DNA of 64,000 bases, taken from contig NZ_JQMS01000001.1 in NCBI RefSeq assembly GCF_000744835.1, positions 3,348,001 to 3,412,000 of the forward strand, read 5' to 3'. The translations under genes were made by a program, and so were the position numbers. The stretch is from Flavobacterium sp. 83. GTDB lineage: Bacteria > Bacteroidota > Bacteroidia > Flavobacteriales > Flavobacteriaceae. Of the stretch, positions 1 through 7,498 are shown piece by piece (within the stretch, counting starts at the first letter, position 1; each line of letters starts with the position of its first letter). The notes under the pieces were generated by a model. The model made no database searches and was not told the DNA's origin. It saw only the letters and a list, made by a program, of their open reading frames with translations.

Positions 1-68
1 TGATTTTAACACGATTATTTATACGTAGATATACCTGATTATTAACAAATTTAGATACTTAATACTTT

Positions 69-96
69 ATAGTTTTACGGAAAACCGTAAAACTAT
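69..96. terminator. Hairpin downstream of hipT-like gene
   Basis: A perfect inverted repeat with 12-bp arms (ATAGTTTTACGG / CCGTAAAACTAT) around an AAAA loop lies just past the stop of the hipT-like gene. It is placed to end the hip operon transcript on the minus strand. There is no long T tract on the minus-strand side, so termination is inferred from position and stem strength only. Confidence 0.6.
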
Positions 97-103
97 AAAT
101 TAT

Positions 104-1027
104 TTAAAATCTCTTCATCCTATTATCCAATACACTCAGATACTTCTCTTTCATATTATCAGACAAAAAAGACACTTCTACAAGTTCAATCCATTTAGAC
201 AAGCTTTTATTCATATCAGATAAAATAGTGTCAATAGTTTTATCATTTAGTCCTAAGCGTTCTTTTGCGTAATACTCTATTAATTCAGTTGATTTAAAAT
301 TGCTCTTTTTACCTTTGAGAGATAGCGCTAATTCTTCCTGCGGATTTTTAATAGAAATGGAAGAATTTAAAAAGTCATAAACTGGGGTCAAAGTTGTTTT
401 TCCCGCTTTTGTAATTACCGAAAAGTTCTTTAAATGCATATCTTCATTACCTGTTATAAAACAGAATAAAACCCGTTTAAAAAAATCTGCTTTCTCTATA
501 GCAGGAAAAGTGCAGTATTCATCAATCACTTTGACTAACTTTTCCATAGTATAATCATACTTGGTATCTCTTGAGCTTCCTGTCAGTTGTGCAAAATCTT
601 CCGTAGCGTATTTTTTTCCTTTGCTGTATCTGTCAAATCGTTTGATAAAATAAGAAAGACTACCATCTTTTGAATAAACCAATCCATGAAGAGGCACATC
701 AAGCCCGTACACTTTTGCCATCTTCATAGTTACATCTTCATTTTCTGGCAATTCAGGAAAGATGTCATTTTGAGGTTTTATAATATAATTACCAAACTGA
801 TCCACAATTTCAAATTGTTGATTTGCCACTGAAATAACAGCACTTAATTTAGGTTGAACTCCTTGAATGGATAACTTTTTGGCACGATTTGCCGCTTCTT
901 GCCTTTGTTCAGCAGCTGTAAATGGTAAATCATGTAATGTAGTAAGTTTAGGAGCAATCATCCGAAGTCCCTTTTCACTATATTTTTCAGTGCCACATAG
1001 TTCGTAAGTTATTGGACATCTATTCAT
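104..1027 (-). CDS. hipT: HipT/HipA-type serine kinase toxin (C-terminal kinase part of a split HipA)
   Basis: A 307-residue HipA-like kinase without the usual N-terminal HipA subdomain, which is a separate upstream gene. Visible motifs are a Gly-rich loop SIQGVQPK near residues 53-60, an IIKP lysine near 84, the catalytic loop GNEDMHLKN (Asp196, Asn201) and YDF (metal-binding Asp218), so the kinase core looks intact. HipA kinases phosphorylate glutamyl-tRNA synthetase; HipT of enteropathogenic E. coli phosphorylates tryptophanyl-tRNA synthetase, and both arrest translation. The target here is unknown. The loop reads SIQ, so one of the two serines used for regulatory autophosphorylation in E. 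coli HipT is replaced by Gln. It overlaps the upstream gene by 8 nt, which suggests translational coupling. It is the last gene of the hip operon. Confidence 0.88.
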   Translation of the reverse strand: MNRCPITYELCGTEKYSEKGLRMIAPKLTTLHDLPFTAAEQRQEAANRAKKLSIQGVQPKLSAVISVANQQFEIVDQFGNYIIKPQNDIFPELPENEDVTMKMAKVYGLDVPLHGLVYSKDGSLSYFIKRFDRYSKGKKYATEDFAQLTGSSRDTKYDYTMEKLVKVIDEYCTFPAIEKADFFKRVLFCFITGNEDMHLKNFSVITKAGKTTLTPVYDFLNSSISIKNPQEELALSLKGKKSNFKSTELIEYYAKERLGLNDKTIDTILSDMNKSLSKWIELVEVSFLSDNMKEKYLSVLDNRMKRF

Positions 1028-1334
1028 CTTTCCATTCTTTTACCGTTACTGCTCCTACCAAATCATTTCCTGTTGCAATTAGTTGTGTGAAATAATCATT
1101 TTTGTCAATTTTACCGATTTTTAAAAGCCCTTCCAGCATAATCCCTTCTGGCAATAATCCTTCAAAAAAAGAAGGAAATTTGGCAAATGAATATATTTTA
1201 GTATTCAATGGCATTGTCAATGATACAGGTTCACCCTCATACTTGTCATCATAAATAAATTCATACCCTCCAGTAGTATTTTCACTCAATATTCCTGCTC
1301 TTTTGTTGTGAACAAATATGATTGCTTTTTTCAT
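1020..1334 (-). CDS. hipS: HipS-like protein (HipA N-terminal subdomain, probable antitoxin)
   Basis: This 104-residue protein matches the HipA N-terminal domain family (Couple_hipA): GGYEFIYDDKY near residues 22-32, PVSLTMPL, FFEGLLPEG and a closing GNDLVGAVTV. In classic HipA this region is fused to the kinase; here it is a separate gene directly before the kinase and 2 nt after the Xre gene, the order seen in hipBST systems. In E. coli HipBST the small HipS protein, not HipB, neutralises the kinase. By analogy this protein is the likely antitoxin, but many Bacteroidota encode split HipA proteins and the role has not been shown in this lineage. No signal peptide or membrane segment is seen. 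Confidence 0.85.
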   Translation of the reverse strand: MKKAIIFVHNKRAGILSENTTGGYEFIYDDKYEGEPVSLTMPLNTKIYSFAKFPSFFEGLLPEGIMLEGLLKIGKIDKNDYFTQLIATGNDLVGAVTVKEWKDE

Positions 1335-1336
1335 AA

Positions 1337-1546
1337 TTATTTATTGATTGGGCTTTTAAACTGAGCTTCAATATTTAGTACTTTTAGAACAGCTAAAAGA
1401 TTATTCCAACTAACTGTTTCTTTATTTTTCTCAATATCAAAAATGGTAGTCTTCCCTACTCCTGCCAGATTAGCCAGTTCTAATTGTGTCAATCCTGCTT
1501 GCTTACGATGCTCTTTTATGAAGAGACCTAAATTAAAATCATTCAT
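1337..1546 (-). CDS. hipB: HipB-like Xre/Cro HTH regulator
   Basis: A 69-residue single-domain protein with a Cro/C1-type helix-turn-helix: IKEHRKQAGLTQLELANLAG followed by TTIFDIEKNKETVSWNNLL. It is the first gene of the three-gene hip operon and is the expected operon autorepressor. The start codon (CAT on the plus strand at 1544-1546) touches a TTACCGC-type palindrome, and two more copies lie upstream, which fits direct binding of HipB to its own promoter region. The protein is as short as typical HipB of tripartite systems. In E. coli HipBST, HipB augments HipS rather than acting as the main antitoxin. Confidence 0.88.
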   Translation of the reverse strand: MNDFNLGLFIKEHRKQAGLTQLELANLAGVGKTTIFDIEKNKETVSWNNLLAVLKVLNIEAQFKSPINK

Positions 1547-1548
1547 TT

Positions 1549-1566
1549 TTACCGCTTTAACAGTAA
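1549..1566. promoter_or_regulatory. Palindromic operator candidate 1 (hip operon)
   Basis: TTACCGCTTTAACAGTAA is an imperfect 18-bp palindrome that extends to matching T-rich and A-rich flanks. It ends 3 bp upstream of the hipB start codon. It shares its consensus TTACYGYTWWRRCRGTAA with two further copies upstream and is a probable HipB site. Confidence 0.7.
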
Positions 1567-1619
1567 AAATAAATAAATATGCTGTAAATCACAAGTAATT
1601 AAAATAAAATCACACATTT

Positions 1620-1637
1620 TTACTGCTATAGCAGTAA
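1620..1637. promoter_or_regulatory. Palindromic operator candidate 2 (hip operon)
   Basis: TTACTGCTATAGCAGTAA is a perfect 18-bp palindrome. Its centre lies exactly 71 bp from the centres of the copies on either side. Confidence 0.75.
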
Positions 1638-1690
1638 TTCTTATATAAATAACAGCAAAGAGACATAAATAAGGAGGATAAAAAGCTATT

Positions 1691-1708
1691 TTACCGCTAT
1701 GGCGGTAA
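1691..1708. promoter_or_regulatory. Palindromic operator candidate 3 (hip operon)
   Basis: TTACCGCTATGGCGGTAA is a near-perfect 18-bp palindrome, mismatched only near the centre. It lies about 12 bp past the stop codon of the DnaC-like gene, so binding here could also separate that gene from the hip operon. Confidence 0.7.
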
Positions 1709-1719
1709 TTTTAAGAAAT

Positions 1720-2481
1720 CTACTTTCTATTGCTTTTTCCTTTAAGTTCTATGAAATTAAATGCTTGGAATAATCTATCATAATTTCTGTGTCCATATCG
1801 AGCAAAACCTTCTATAGCTTGATACATATCACCATTAAATTCAGATTCATAATTGCATAATATGACCGTTCTAAAATTCTGATTTTCGCATCTTTTGTAC
1901 AAAATATCTTTGAACAAATCGACTTTACCATAATTGGAAGCCTCTCGTTCATTTTTAACATCATCAAAAACTCTAAAACTTTTGCTATATTTTCTACTTA
2001 CGTCAATCCGAGAACTGTTAGTACAACTTTCAAATTCTTCTACAATGTCCACTGTATTATGCATTCTTACGGGTTGTTGATCATGATTTAAGCTACACTT
2101 GCTAATTAAAGAAACTATTGTTTTCATTATCGAAGTTTTTCCAACACCGACACCACCTACAATTAGTAGTCCTTTTTTCAATGAAATTTCACAATTAGGA
2201 ACAGGATAAAATAAAGGTGAATTGTAGAATTTAGAAGATTGTAAAAAATAATACATGACTGTAAAAACAAACGCTTTTGATTCATAAGAAATGACGAATT
2301 TTCTTTTATTTACTATTTCATATTCAATTAAGAAAAAATTCCAAAGAACAAGCGGAGTCAATGAGTTGTGAAACTTAGGAAAACGATTCTTTTCATTTTG
2401 GTTTGAACTTAATTCTTTAGATTGAAAATCTTTAAATTTCTCAATATAATCAGAAACTGGATGAATGTTACGATGCTCCAT
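1720..2481 (-). CDS. DnaC/IstB-like AAA+ ATPase, probable helicase loader
   Basis: A 253-residue ATPase with Walker A GGVGVGKTS near residues 109-117 and a Walker B-like VFDDV near 171-175. Late motifs VILCNY and RYGHRNYDRLFQAFNFIEL resemble the sensor-1 and arginine-rich box of DnaC-type loaders. Its start codon overlaps the stop of the upstream replication protein by one base (TAATG), so the two are translationally coupled. This pairing with a DnaD-like protein is common in phages and integrative elements, where the two load the replicative helicase at the element origin. IstB-like transposition helpers have a similar fold, but no transposase is adjacent. It is assigned to element replication by context. 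Confidence 0.7.
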   Translation of the reverse strand: MEHRNIHPVSDYIEKFKDFQSKELSSNQNEKNRFPKFHNSLTPLVLWNFFLIEYEIVNKRKFVISYESKAFVFTVMYYFLQSSKFYNSPLFYPVPNCEISLKKGLLIVGGVGVGKTSIMKTIVSLISKCSLNHDQQPVRMHNTVDIVEEFESCTNSSRIDVSRKYSKSFRVFDDVKNEREASNYGKVDLFKDILYKRCENQNFRTVILCNYESEFNGDMYQAIEGFARYGHRNYDRLFQAFNFIELKGKSNRK

Positions 2482-3137
2482 TATGGTCTATTTTTACTTA
2501 TAAGACATTTCTCAGTAATCTTGGGGTACATTACCCAGCTTTTAAGTTTCAGCTCTAAATTCCATTTGTTTTCTTCCTCAAACGCCAGCCGCCCGGTATG
2601 TCTATTTTCAGTACTCCAATAATCATAAAATTTAATTAAATGATCATTGGGAAATTCATTTGAAAATTTGAAAATTTCATTTTTAAAAAATTCTTTTCTT
2701 TCTTCAATTTCTTTTTTTTCTTTATTCTTCTTGTTTGTTGTGGTTTGTTCTTGGTTGGACTGTGTTTTGTTTGTGGTTGGATATGAAATTTGTTTGTGGT
2801 TTATCTCTGAGCTATGATTGTAAACTACTGATTTTATTAGTTTCAACCTAGTAAATTTGTTTGTGGTAGTAACATTAATGTAAGAGGTATTTTTTAACTT
2901 CAATAATGACTCCCGAACTTTGAATTCTGACATCAATAATTCTTTACTCAACTTATTAATTGAAGTAATATGTTCTCCTTCAAAAATTTCAATTCCACGC
3001 CATTTTGCAGGTGCATAGTTCGCTTTTATGAGTAAATGAATATAAATCCGAAATACATCAGGATGATCATACCATTCCCAATCCAAAATTGATCTAGATA
3101 ATTTTACAAATCCGTTATTTGTTATAAGATTTTCCAT
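2481..3137 (-). CDS. DnaD/phage-type replication initiation protein
   Basis: A 218-residue protein with an N-terminal winged-helix-like region: GFVKLSRSILDWEWY, FRIYIHLLIKANY, GEHITSINKLSKEL and SEFKVRESLLKLKN. This is the usual start of mobile-element replication proteins in Bacteroidota. The middle, roughly residues 110-150, is low complexity (Thr, Asn, Gln, Lys, Glu) and forms a linker. The C-terminus (LAFEEENKWNLELKLKSW) is conserved in such proteins and probably contacts the partner ATPase encoded directly downstream. No Rep endonuclease motif is visible, so it more likely binds DNA and recruits the loader than nicks. Confidence is moderate because assignment rests on family resemblance and neighbour. 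Confidence 0.65.
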   Translation of the reverse strand: MENLITNNGFVKLSRSILDWEWYDHPDVFRIYIHLLIKANYAPAKWRGIEIFEGEHITSINKLSKELLMSEFKVRESLLKLKNTSYINVTTTNKFTRLKLIKSVVYNHSSEINHKQISYPTTNKTQSNQEQTTTNKKNKEKKEIEERKEFFKNEIFKFSNEFPNDHLIKFYDYWSTENRHTGRLAFEEENKWNLELKLKSWVMYPKITEKCLISKNRP

Positions 3138-3143
3138 GATTAC

Positions 3144-3548
3144 TTATTTAAAATAAACAACTGTACTTGAATTCACATCGAAATATGGTTTCAATCCATT
3201 AACATTTAACGGCATGTTTTTAACTGGATAATACCTTTTAATAATTTTAGCTTCTAAATTCTTGATATCACTTTTTGTTGCAGGTTTATTAGCTTCCGAA
3301 GTAAATAAACTTTCAGCTAATTTTACAACTGCTACTCCAGCAACAGTATTTCCTACCCCTGCTAAACTCATTGTTTCAATTTTAGTAGGCTCTTTCTTTT
3401 TTATATCTGGAACACTTAATCCAGTTTTAGAATTTCTCAACATAAAAGCTCTTGTCCTACAACTATTACTGCAATACTTTTGTACCGCTCTTCTTTTAGG
3501 AATATAGTCTTTACCACAGTTATGGCATGTGTATGAATATTTATCCAT
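3144..3548 (-). CDS. Small zinc-finger protein of the mobile element, unknown role
   Basis: A 134-residue protein with four N-terminal cysteines (Cys8, Cys11, Cys26, Cys30: CHNCG then YCSNSC) that look like a zinc-binding motif, followed by basic residues. The middle contains a short hydrophobic stretch near residues 62-80 (LAGVGNTVAGVAVVKLAESL), and the C-terminus is hydrophilic. It begins the apparent run zinc protein, DnaD-like, DnaC-like, with only 6 nt to the next gene. Similar small zinc proteins often sit in this place in flavobacterial integrative elements. I do not recognise a function; DNA binding or a role in replication is a guess from context. Confidence 0.6.
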   Translation of the reverse strand: MDKYSYTCHNCGKDYIPKRRAVQKYCSNSCRTRAFMLRNSKTGLSVPDIKKKEPTKIETMSLAGVGNTVAGVAVVKLAESLFTSEANKPATKSDIKNLEAKIIKRYYPVKNMPLNVNGLKPYFDVNSSTVVYFK

Positions 3549-3599
3549 GATGCGTAAATTTTACGTTAGTTTTACGGTTAAGTCGATTTTAATTATGTT

Positions 3600-3887
3600 T
3601 TATCGTCTGTATTGCAGCGATTTTACTTCATTCAGGGCTTTTTCTAAACTCTCATTGGTAATCAAAATTCTATTACCGATTTTAAAAGCTTTCAAATATC
3701 CTTTCTCGATATAATTTCTAACGGTTAGAGTACTAACTTTTAATTCGATAGAAGTTTCCTTAATTGTGTAGTGTTTTTTTCTTTCTTTTGCCGATTCTTT
3801 CTTTAAATAAAATTCCTGAATAGCTGTGTCTAAGGAAGATTTAATTATTTCTTCCAAGGTTTCGGGTGTAGTGATTATTAGTCTCAT
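3600..3887 (-). CDS. Excisionase-like HTH protein
   Basis: A 95-residue protein with a C-terminal MerR-like winged helix of the HTH_17/excisionase type: YTIKETSIELKVSTLTVRNY followed by GYLKAFKIGNRILIT. The N-terminal half is a short helical segment. Such proteins in integrative elements bend DNA at the attachment site and bias the integrase towards excision, or act as element regulators. It lies between the integrase side and the replication genes, on the same strand. A 210-bp A/T-rich gap separates it from the next upstream gene, leaving room for its own promoter. Confidence 0.75.
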   Translation of the reverse strand: MRLIITTPETLEEIIKSSLDTAIQEFYLKKESAKERKKHYTIKETSIELKVSTLTVRNYIEKGYLKAFKIGNRILITNESLEKALNEVKSLQYRR

Positions 3888-4097
3888 AATGTTTTAATTA
3901 TGCAAACTTCCTTTATGTATGAAGGTGGATTTGCTTGTTTATAATGTTGTAAAACTACAAGCAACATGAAGGATTTTATATATCAAAAATCTATTTAATA
4001 TTACAATTAATAAAAATTTAAATAATTGATTATAAACATTTTAAAAATTAAAATTATATAAAAATCTATTAGAAAACTATTTAGACTTTATCTAATT

Positions 4098-5222
4098 TTA
4101 CATCTTAATGTATATCTTCTTTTGTTTGGCAAAAAATTCATCAATTACAACTAACTCTGGCTCATCATTAAAATCAAATTTAGTTTTCATGTGATTAGTT
4201 CTAAAATTTTCTGTTATCGGAGACTCATTAATTAAAAACTTTGACTGTAAGAATTTAAAAGATTCATCCTTATAATGCAAAATCAGATAATCCTTAAAAT
4301 GAAAAAATATCCTGCCAATAAAATTTTGTTTTTTTGATGATTTTAGCGGGATCATTTCGTTATTTCCAATAATCATACAGGAATAGAAATATGACCAACC
4401 ATAAGAAAATAGGTTATTACTTTTAAGAAAATTATATAGATTAAAAAGGAATGGAAGATTATCTCCTATATAAGTGTCACTTATCATTACTTGGGTGTCG
4501 TAATAATATTTATTATGAACATTGGTTCTTATCTCAATTTCTTTATTTAATTGACCAATTTCTCTCTTTAGATCTTTTAATTCACTTTTTAAGTCCTCAA
4601 CTTCTCTATTCGTATGAAGCTCAAAAGTTTCCTTTTTTAATTTATAATCTGAATCTAAAGAAATCTTTTCTACGGCATGGTTTCCTAACACTCTTATTAA
4701 TCCCTGTTCAAAATTTAACCAATTCCAAGTATAACGATCTATTTTGCAATTATCATTTAGAAAATCGAAATATATTTTAGACTTTGAAATATAATTTAAT
4801 ATGAGATGATACTTTCTACTATTCTCTCTAATTTTTAATAATTGTCCTTTAACAACAAAATTTCTGGTTTTTTTGAAATCCCAAAAATCTAAAATATATT
4901 TTGCGAGATTATTCAATTCATCTTTTTCATTAATAACATCAAGTAATGTATCTGATGCAAAATCCTTGGCGTCTTTGATTATATGAGAGAAATAATTATT
5001 ATTAGTATCACTAAATTCATTTTTTATTTTAATTAACTCCGATAAAATCCGAACTATTTTAATTTCATCAGTTCTAATCTGATCTAAATCCTCTTTAGAC
5101 TCTTTAAAAACCACTTCTAATACTACATCTACCTCACTCTTACCAATTAAAAATTCATCAATTATATAGTCTTCTAATCTTTCAACTCCAAGCTTTTTAG
5201 CAATACTATCTCTATCCATCAT
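4098..5222 (-). CDS. Unknown 374-residue element protein with central coiled coil
   Basis: I do not recognise this protein. It is rich in Lys, Glu, Asn and Ile, has no signal peptide or clear membrane segment, and is mostly helical in character. A heptad-rich section near residues 205-235 (VEDLKSELKDLKREIGQLNK) predicts a coiled coil. The C-terminal third has more aromatic residues (SYGWSYFYSCMIIG, FHFKDYLILHYKD). It sits between the integrase and the excisionase-like gene on the same strand, where cargo or element-control genes are common. RteC-like excision regulators occupy similar places in Bacteroides elements, but I see no convincing match. It could be defence cargo or an element-specific regulator. 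Confidence 0.6.
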   Translation of the reverse strand: MMDRDSIAKKLGVERLEDYIIDEFLIGKSEVDVVLEVVFKESKEDLDQIRTDEIKIVRILSELIKIKNEFSDTNNNYFSHIIKDAKDFASDTLLDVINEKDELNNLAKYILDFWDFKKTRNFVVKGQLLKIRENSRKYHLILNYISKSKIYFDFLNDNCKIDRYTWNWLNFEQGLIRVLGNHAVEKISLDSDYKLKKETFELHTNREVEDLKSELKDLKREIGQLNKEIEIRTNVHNKYYYDTQVMISDTYIGDNLPFLFNLYNFLKSNNLFSYGWSYFYSCMIIGNNEMIPLKSSKKQNFIGRIFFHFKDYLILHYKDESFKFLQSKFLINESPITENFRTNHMKTKFDFNDEPELVVIDEFFAKQKKIYIKM

Positions 5223-5279
5223 TTAAGATTAAATTAAATTGTTCTGTTTGAAATTTAAATAATCTTTTTTAATTATTAA

Positions 5280-6542
5280 TTAATTCCAAGAAATTTTCTT
5301 CAATGGAATTTCAATATTAAAAACCTCGTCCATTGCTTCTTTCTTTTCAGGTTCGCTAATTTGATAATATTGATTAAGTGTTTTCATATCATTATGTCCT
5401 GTTATAGATGCAATCAATTTATCACTTTTACCTTGCCTTTTCATCATTGTTATAAATGTTCTACGAGCAGTATGAGTACTTATTCTATCGTAAAAGAACA
5501 TATCTTCTTTTATGTTCTCCTTACCTTTGGTAGTCACTTTCTGAACCTTATGATTATATTCTAATTCCTGAAAAACATCTTTTATGTATTGATTCTGTTT
5601 TTGATTTGCGATTAAAGGAAGCTCGTAATCATATTTTAACAAAATATATCTTGAAAGACTAGTTAAAGGAATTTCTCTAGCTTCTTTTGTTTCATCTTTA
5701 TCTTCTTTTAGAATAATAAAATTGTCAGTTACATTAGTTTTAGTAATTAAAGAAAGTTCTCCGAATCTCATACCCGTCACACATGCAAATACAAAAACAT
5801 CTCTCACTCTTTCAAGTTTACTACTTTCGAATTGGTGCTGCATTAATTTATTTAAATCCTCAATTGTTAATGCAATTTGATTCGTTATTACTCTCTCAAC
5901 TTTCTTAAATTCAAGAAAAGCATCATTATAAGTATAATTTTTCTTTCTTGCCCAAAACATAAATATTTTAAAAAGACCTAAATTTCTAGAATAGGTATTA
6001 TTGATATGCTTCAAATCGTCCATGCAGTAAGCAGTGAATTCTCGATGAAAAAAATCATTAATATTACTAAACGTAAATTTATACTTTTTAGCAATTTCAA
6101 ATTTTTTAAGAATATTCTTTATGTTATCATACCTTTTGATAGTAGCTTCTGACCATTCTTTTCCCTTCTTCTTTTCTGACATGAATTCATCATAAGCTTC
6201 AAAGAAAATGTTCTTTCCTCCTGCCACTTTTTTAAACTCTAAATCAAATGCTTTTTTCAAAATTTTAGAAGTAAATGGTTCGTTGATTCTTTTGTATAAA
6301 CTTTCTGTTTCAAGAAATAAATCAGAATAACGATTTAACTGTTTCTTTATACTTTCTGAAAATTTTGATTTATTTTTACCATTGGTAAAGACAAATCTAT
6401 TTTCAAAATCCCAGTTCTTTGGAATTATTTTTTCTCCGGCTGAATAAACAAATTTTTTGTTCTCTTCTTTGAAATAACAGGAAAATAAAATCAATGTTTC
6501 ATTTTCGGATTTTGGTTCTTTTAAGTTAAATGTGTATTTCAT
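5280..6542 (-). CDS. int: Tyrosine-type site-specific integrase
   Basis: A 420-residue integrase of the Bacteroidota phage-integrase type. The N-terminal arm-binding region covers about residues 1-110, the SAM-like core-binding domain about 110-215, and the catalytic domain about 220-400. The catalytic residues are visible: Arg259 in TGMRFGEL, His357 and Arg360 in HTARRT, His383 in TGHNDM, and the nucleophilic Tyr in NQYYQI (392 or 393). It catalyses integration and excision of the element. It is the outermost gene on this side and is transcribed towards the element interior, as usual when the attachment site lies just upstream of int. The start codon lies next to two direct copies of AGTTGACAATTT, which may be arm-type binding sites. 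Confidence 0.93.
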   Translation of the reverse strand: MKYTFNLKEPKSENETLILFSCYFKEENKKFVYSAGEKIIPKNWDFENRFVFTNGKNKSKFSESIKKQLNRYSDLFLETESLYKRINEPFTSKILKKAFDLEFKKVAGGKNIFFEAYDEFMSEKKKGKEWSEATIKRYDNIKNILKKFEIAKKYKFTFSNINDFFHREFTAYCMDDLKHINNTYSRNLGLFKIFMFWARKKNYTYNDAFLEFKKVERVITNQIALTIEDLNKLMQHQFESSKLERVRDVFVFACVTGMRFGELSLITKTNVTDNFIILKEDKDETKEAREIPLTSLSRYILLKYDYELPLIANQKQNQYIKDVFQELEYNHKVQKVTTKGKENIKEDMFFYDRISTHTARRTFITMMKRQGKSDKLIASITGHNDMKTLNQYYQISEPEKKEAMDEVFNIEIPLKKISWN

Positions 6543-6544
6543 TC

Positions 6545-6568
6545 AGTTGACAATTTAGTTGACAATTT
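6545..6568. repeat. Tandem 12-bp repeat next to int, candidate arm-type sites
   Basis: AGTTGACAATTT occurs twice in direct tandem immediately upstream of the integrase start. The core TTGACAA recurs inverted as TTGTCAA at 6649-6655. Short repeats of this type next to int often bind the integrase N-terminal domain or excisionase; here this is inferred from position. Confidence 0.5.
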
Positions 6569-6679
6569 TGCTTTATTAGGTTATAAAAACAGCATAATAA
6601 CAAATATAACAAATCCAATCAAAATAGGCTCTAACGCCTCATTATTAGTTGTCAACACATAATTCCAGTATAGAAAACG

Positions 6680-6712
6680 CAATAGCCGGCGACTCCACTA
6701 ATTCATTTTCAA
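6680..6712. other. Candidate element attachment-site region
   Basis: A short GC-richer stretch (CAATAGCCGGCGACTCCACT) follows the integrase and precedes a strong hairpin. Its ending resembles the 3' end of a tRNA or tmRNA acceptor followed by its own terminator, the usual target of this integrase class. No full tRNA can be folded here and the other end of the element is outside the window, so this is only a candidate. Confidence 0.3.
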
Positions 6713-6720
6713 TTGAAACC

Positions 6721-6755
6721 AAAAGCCTGTAAATCTTAGGATTTATAGGCTTTTT
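6721..6755. terminator. Strong hairpin with flanking A and T tracts
   Basis: AAAAGCCTGTAAATC and GATTTATAGGCTTTT form a 15-bp stem with one G-T pair around TTAG, followed by TTTTTCG on the plus strand. It is a good intrinsic terminator, probably native to the chromosomal target gene whose 3' end the element used. Confidence 0.7.
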
Positions 6756-6784
6756 CGTTTTTATTAATTTCAAAAATTATCATT

Positions 6785-6904
6785 AAACCATAATCATTGA
6801 ATACAGTGAAGTTTGGTCCAACAGAAAAAAGGCATTCTGCTTTAAATTATGGTACTATTGATGAATTTAACAATCAAATTAATTACAAAAATGTAGCTTA
6901 CTAA
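6785..6904 (+). pseudogene. Relic of an IS3-family transposase (orfB C-terminus)
   Basis: Translation of the plus strand gives IIEYSEVWSNRKK, then, after a one-base frame change within the A-run at about 6825-6831, RHSALNYGTIDEFNNQI and a stop at 6902-6904. Together these match the C-terminal signature of IS3/IS150 transposases (EVWYNRKR-RHSALxYxTPxEF). Only about 38 codons survive, with a frameshift inside the signature itself. The upstream part and a clear inverted terminal repeat are not visible. It sits immediately past the putative element junction, a place where insertions often accumulate. Confidence 0.75.
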
Positions 6905-7498
6905 ATGTGCCGTTTTTGTTTGCATATCCACTTCTCAATGAGAGTTCAAATTCCTACTATAACTAATGGTAACTTCTGATGTAATTGGAATATCGAAAAA
7001 CTAGATCGGAATTACCGAGCTGCCTTCATAACAATTCAATGCTTTTCCAAGTATTCTAACAATGTTTTGCAATCAACCACCTATAATAATTTTAATACTG
7101 TAGGATATGTTTCTTAATTATATTATTTCAAAAAATATCTTCAAATAATATTAACCTAAATTTAATCTTGACAGTTTAAAATTAACGATAACTTTTAATT
7201 AAAAACAAATAAAGATTGATATTTGCTGTAAAATAATTTACACAACATAAAGATTATAAATTAAAATTATTTTGACTTATTGAAACAAGTAACCAAAGCT
7301 AAGACACTAATATTCAAAAATTTAAATCATTACATCAATTTATTAAGAACATTGCAATATTTTGGGTTTGATTAAATATAAAAAAAATGTTTACCATGTT
7401 TTATTTACGACATTAAACTAACAAGATTATTTTTATAAAACAATAACCGTTAAATTTCCATTAGAATCAAAGTAATTTCCAAAGACAATTTTATTAAA

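Larger units (their letters stand above)
6543..7498. other. Gene-poor junction between integrative element and polysaccharide locus
   Basis: This 956-bp A/T-rich stretch holds the putative Int arm sites and end of the element, a hairpin terminator, an IS3 transposase relic and the region upstream of the wza-like gene. Between about 6905 and 7400 I see no further gene. The last 100 bp before 7499 should contain the polysaccharide promoter, but I found no convincing TAnnTTTG element. Confidence 0.6.

Noticed and set aside
4098..5222. RteC-type excision regulator
   Set aside because: Position fits, but no RteC sequence pattern was recognised; left as unknown.
6660..6720. Complete tRNA or tmRNA gene
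   Set aside because: No cloverleaf can be drawn; only an acceptor-like end is present.
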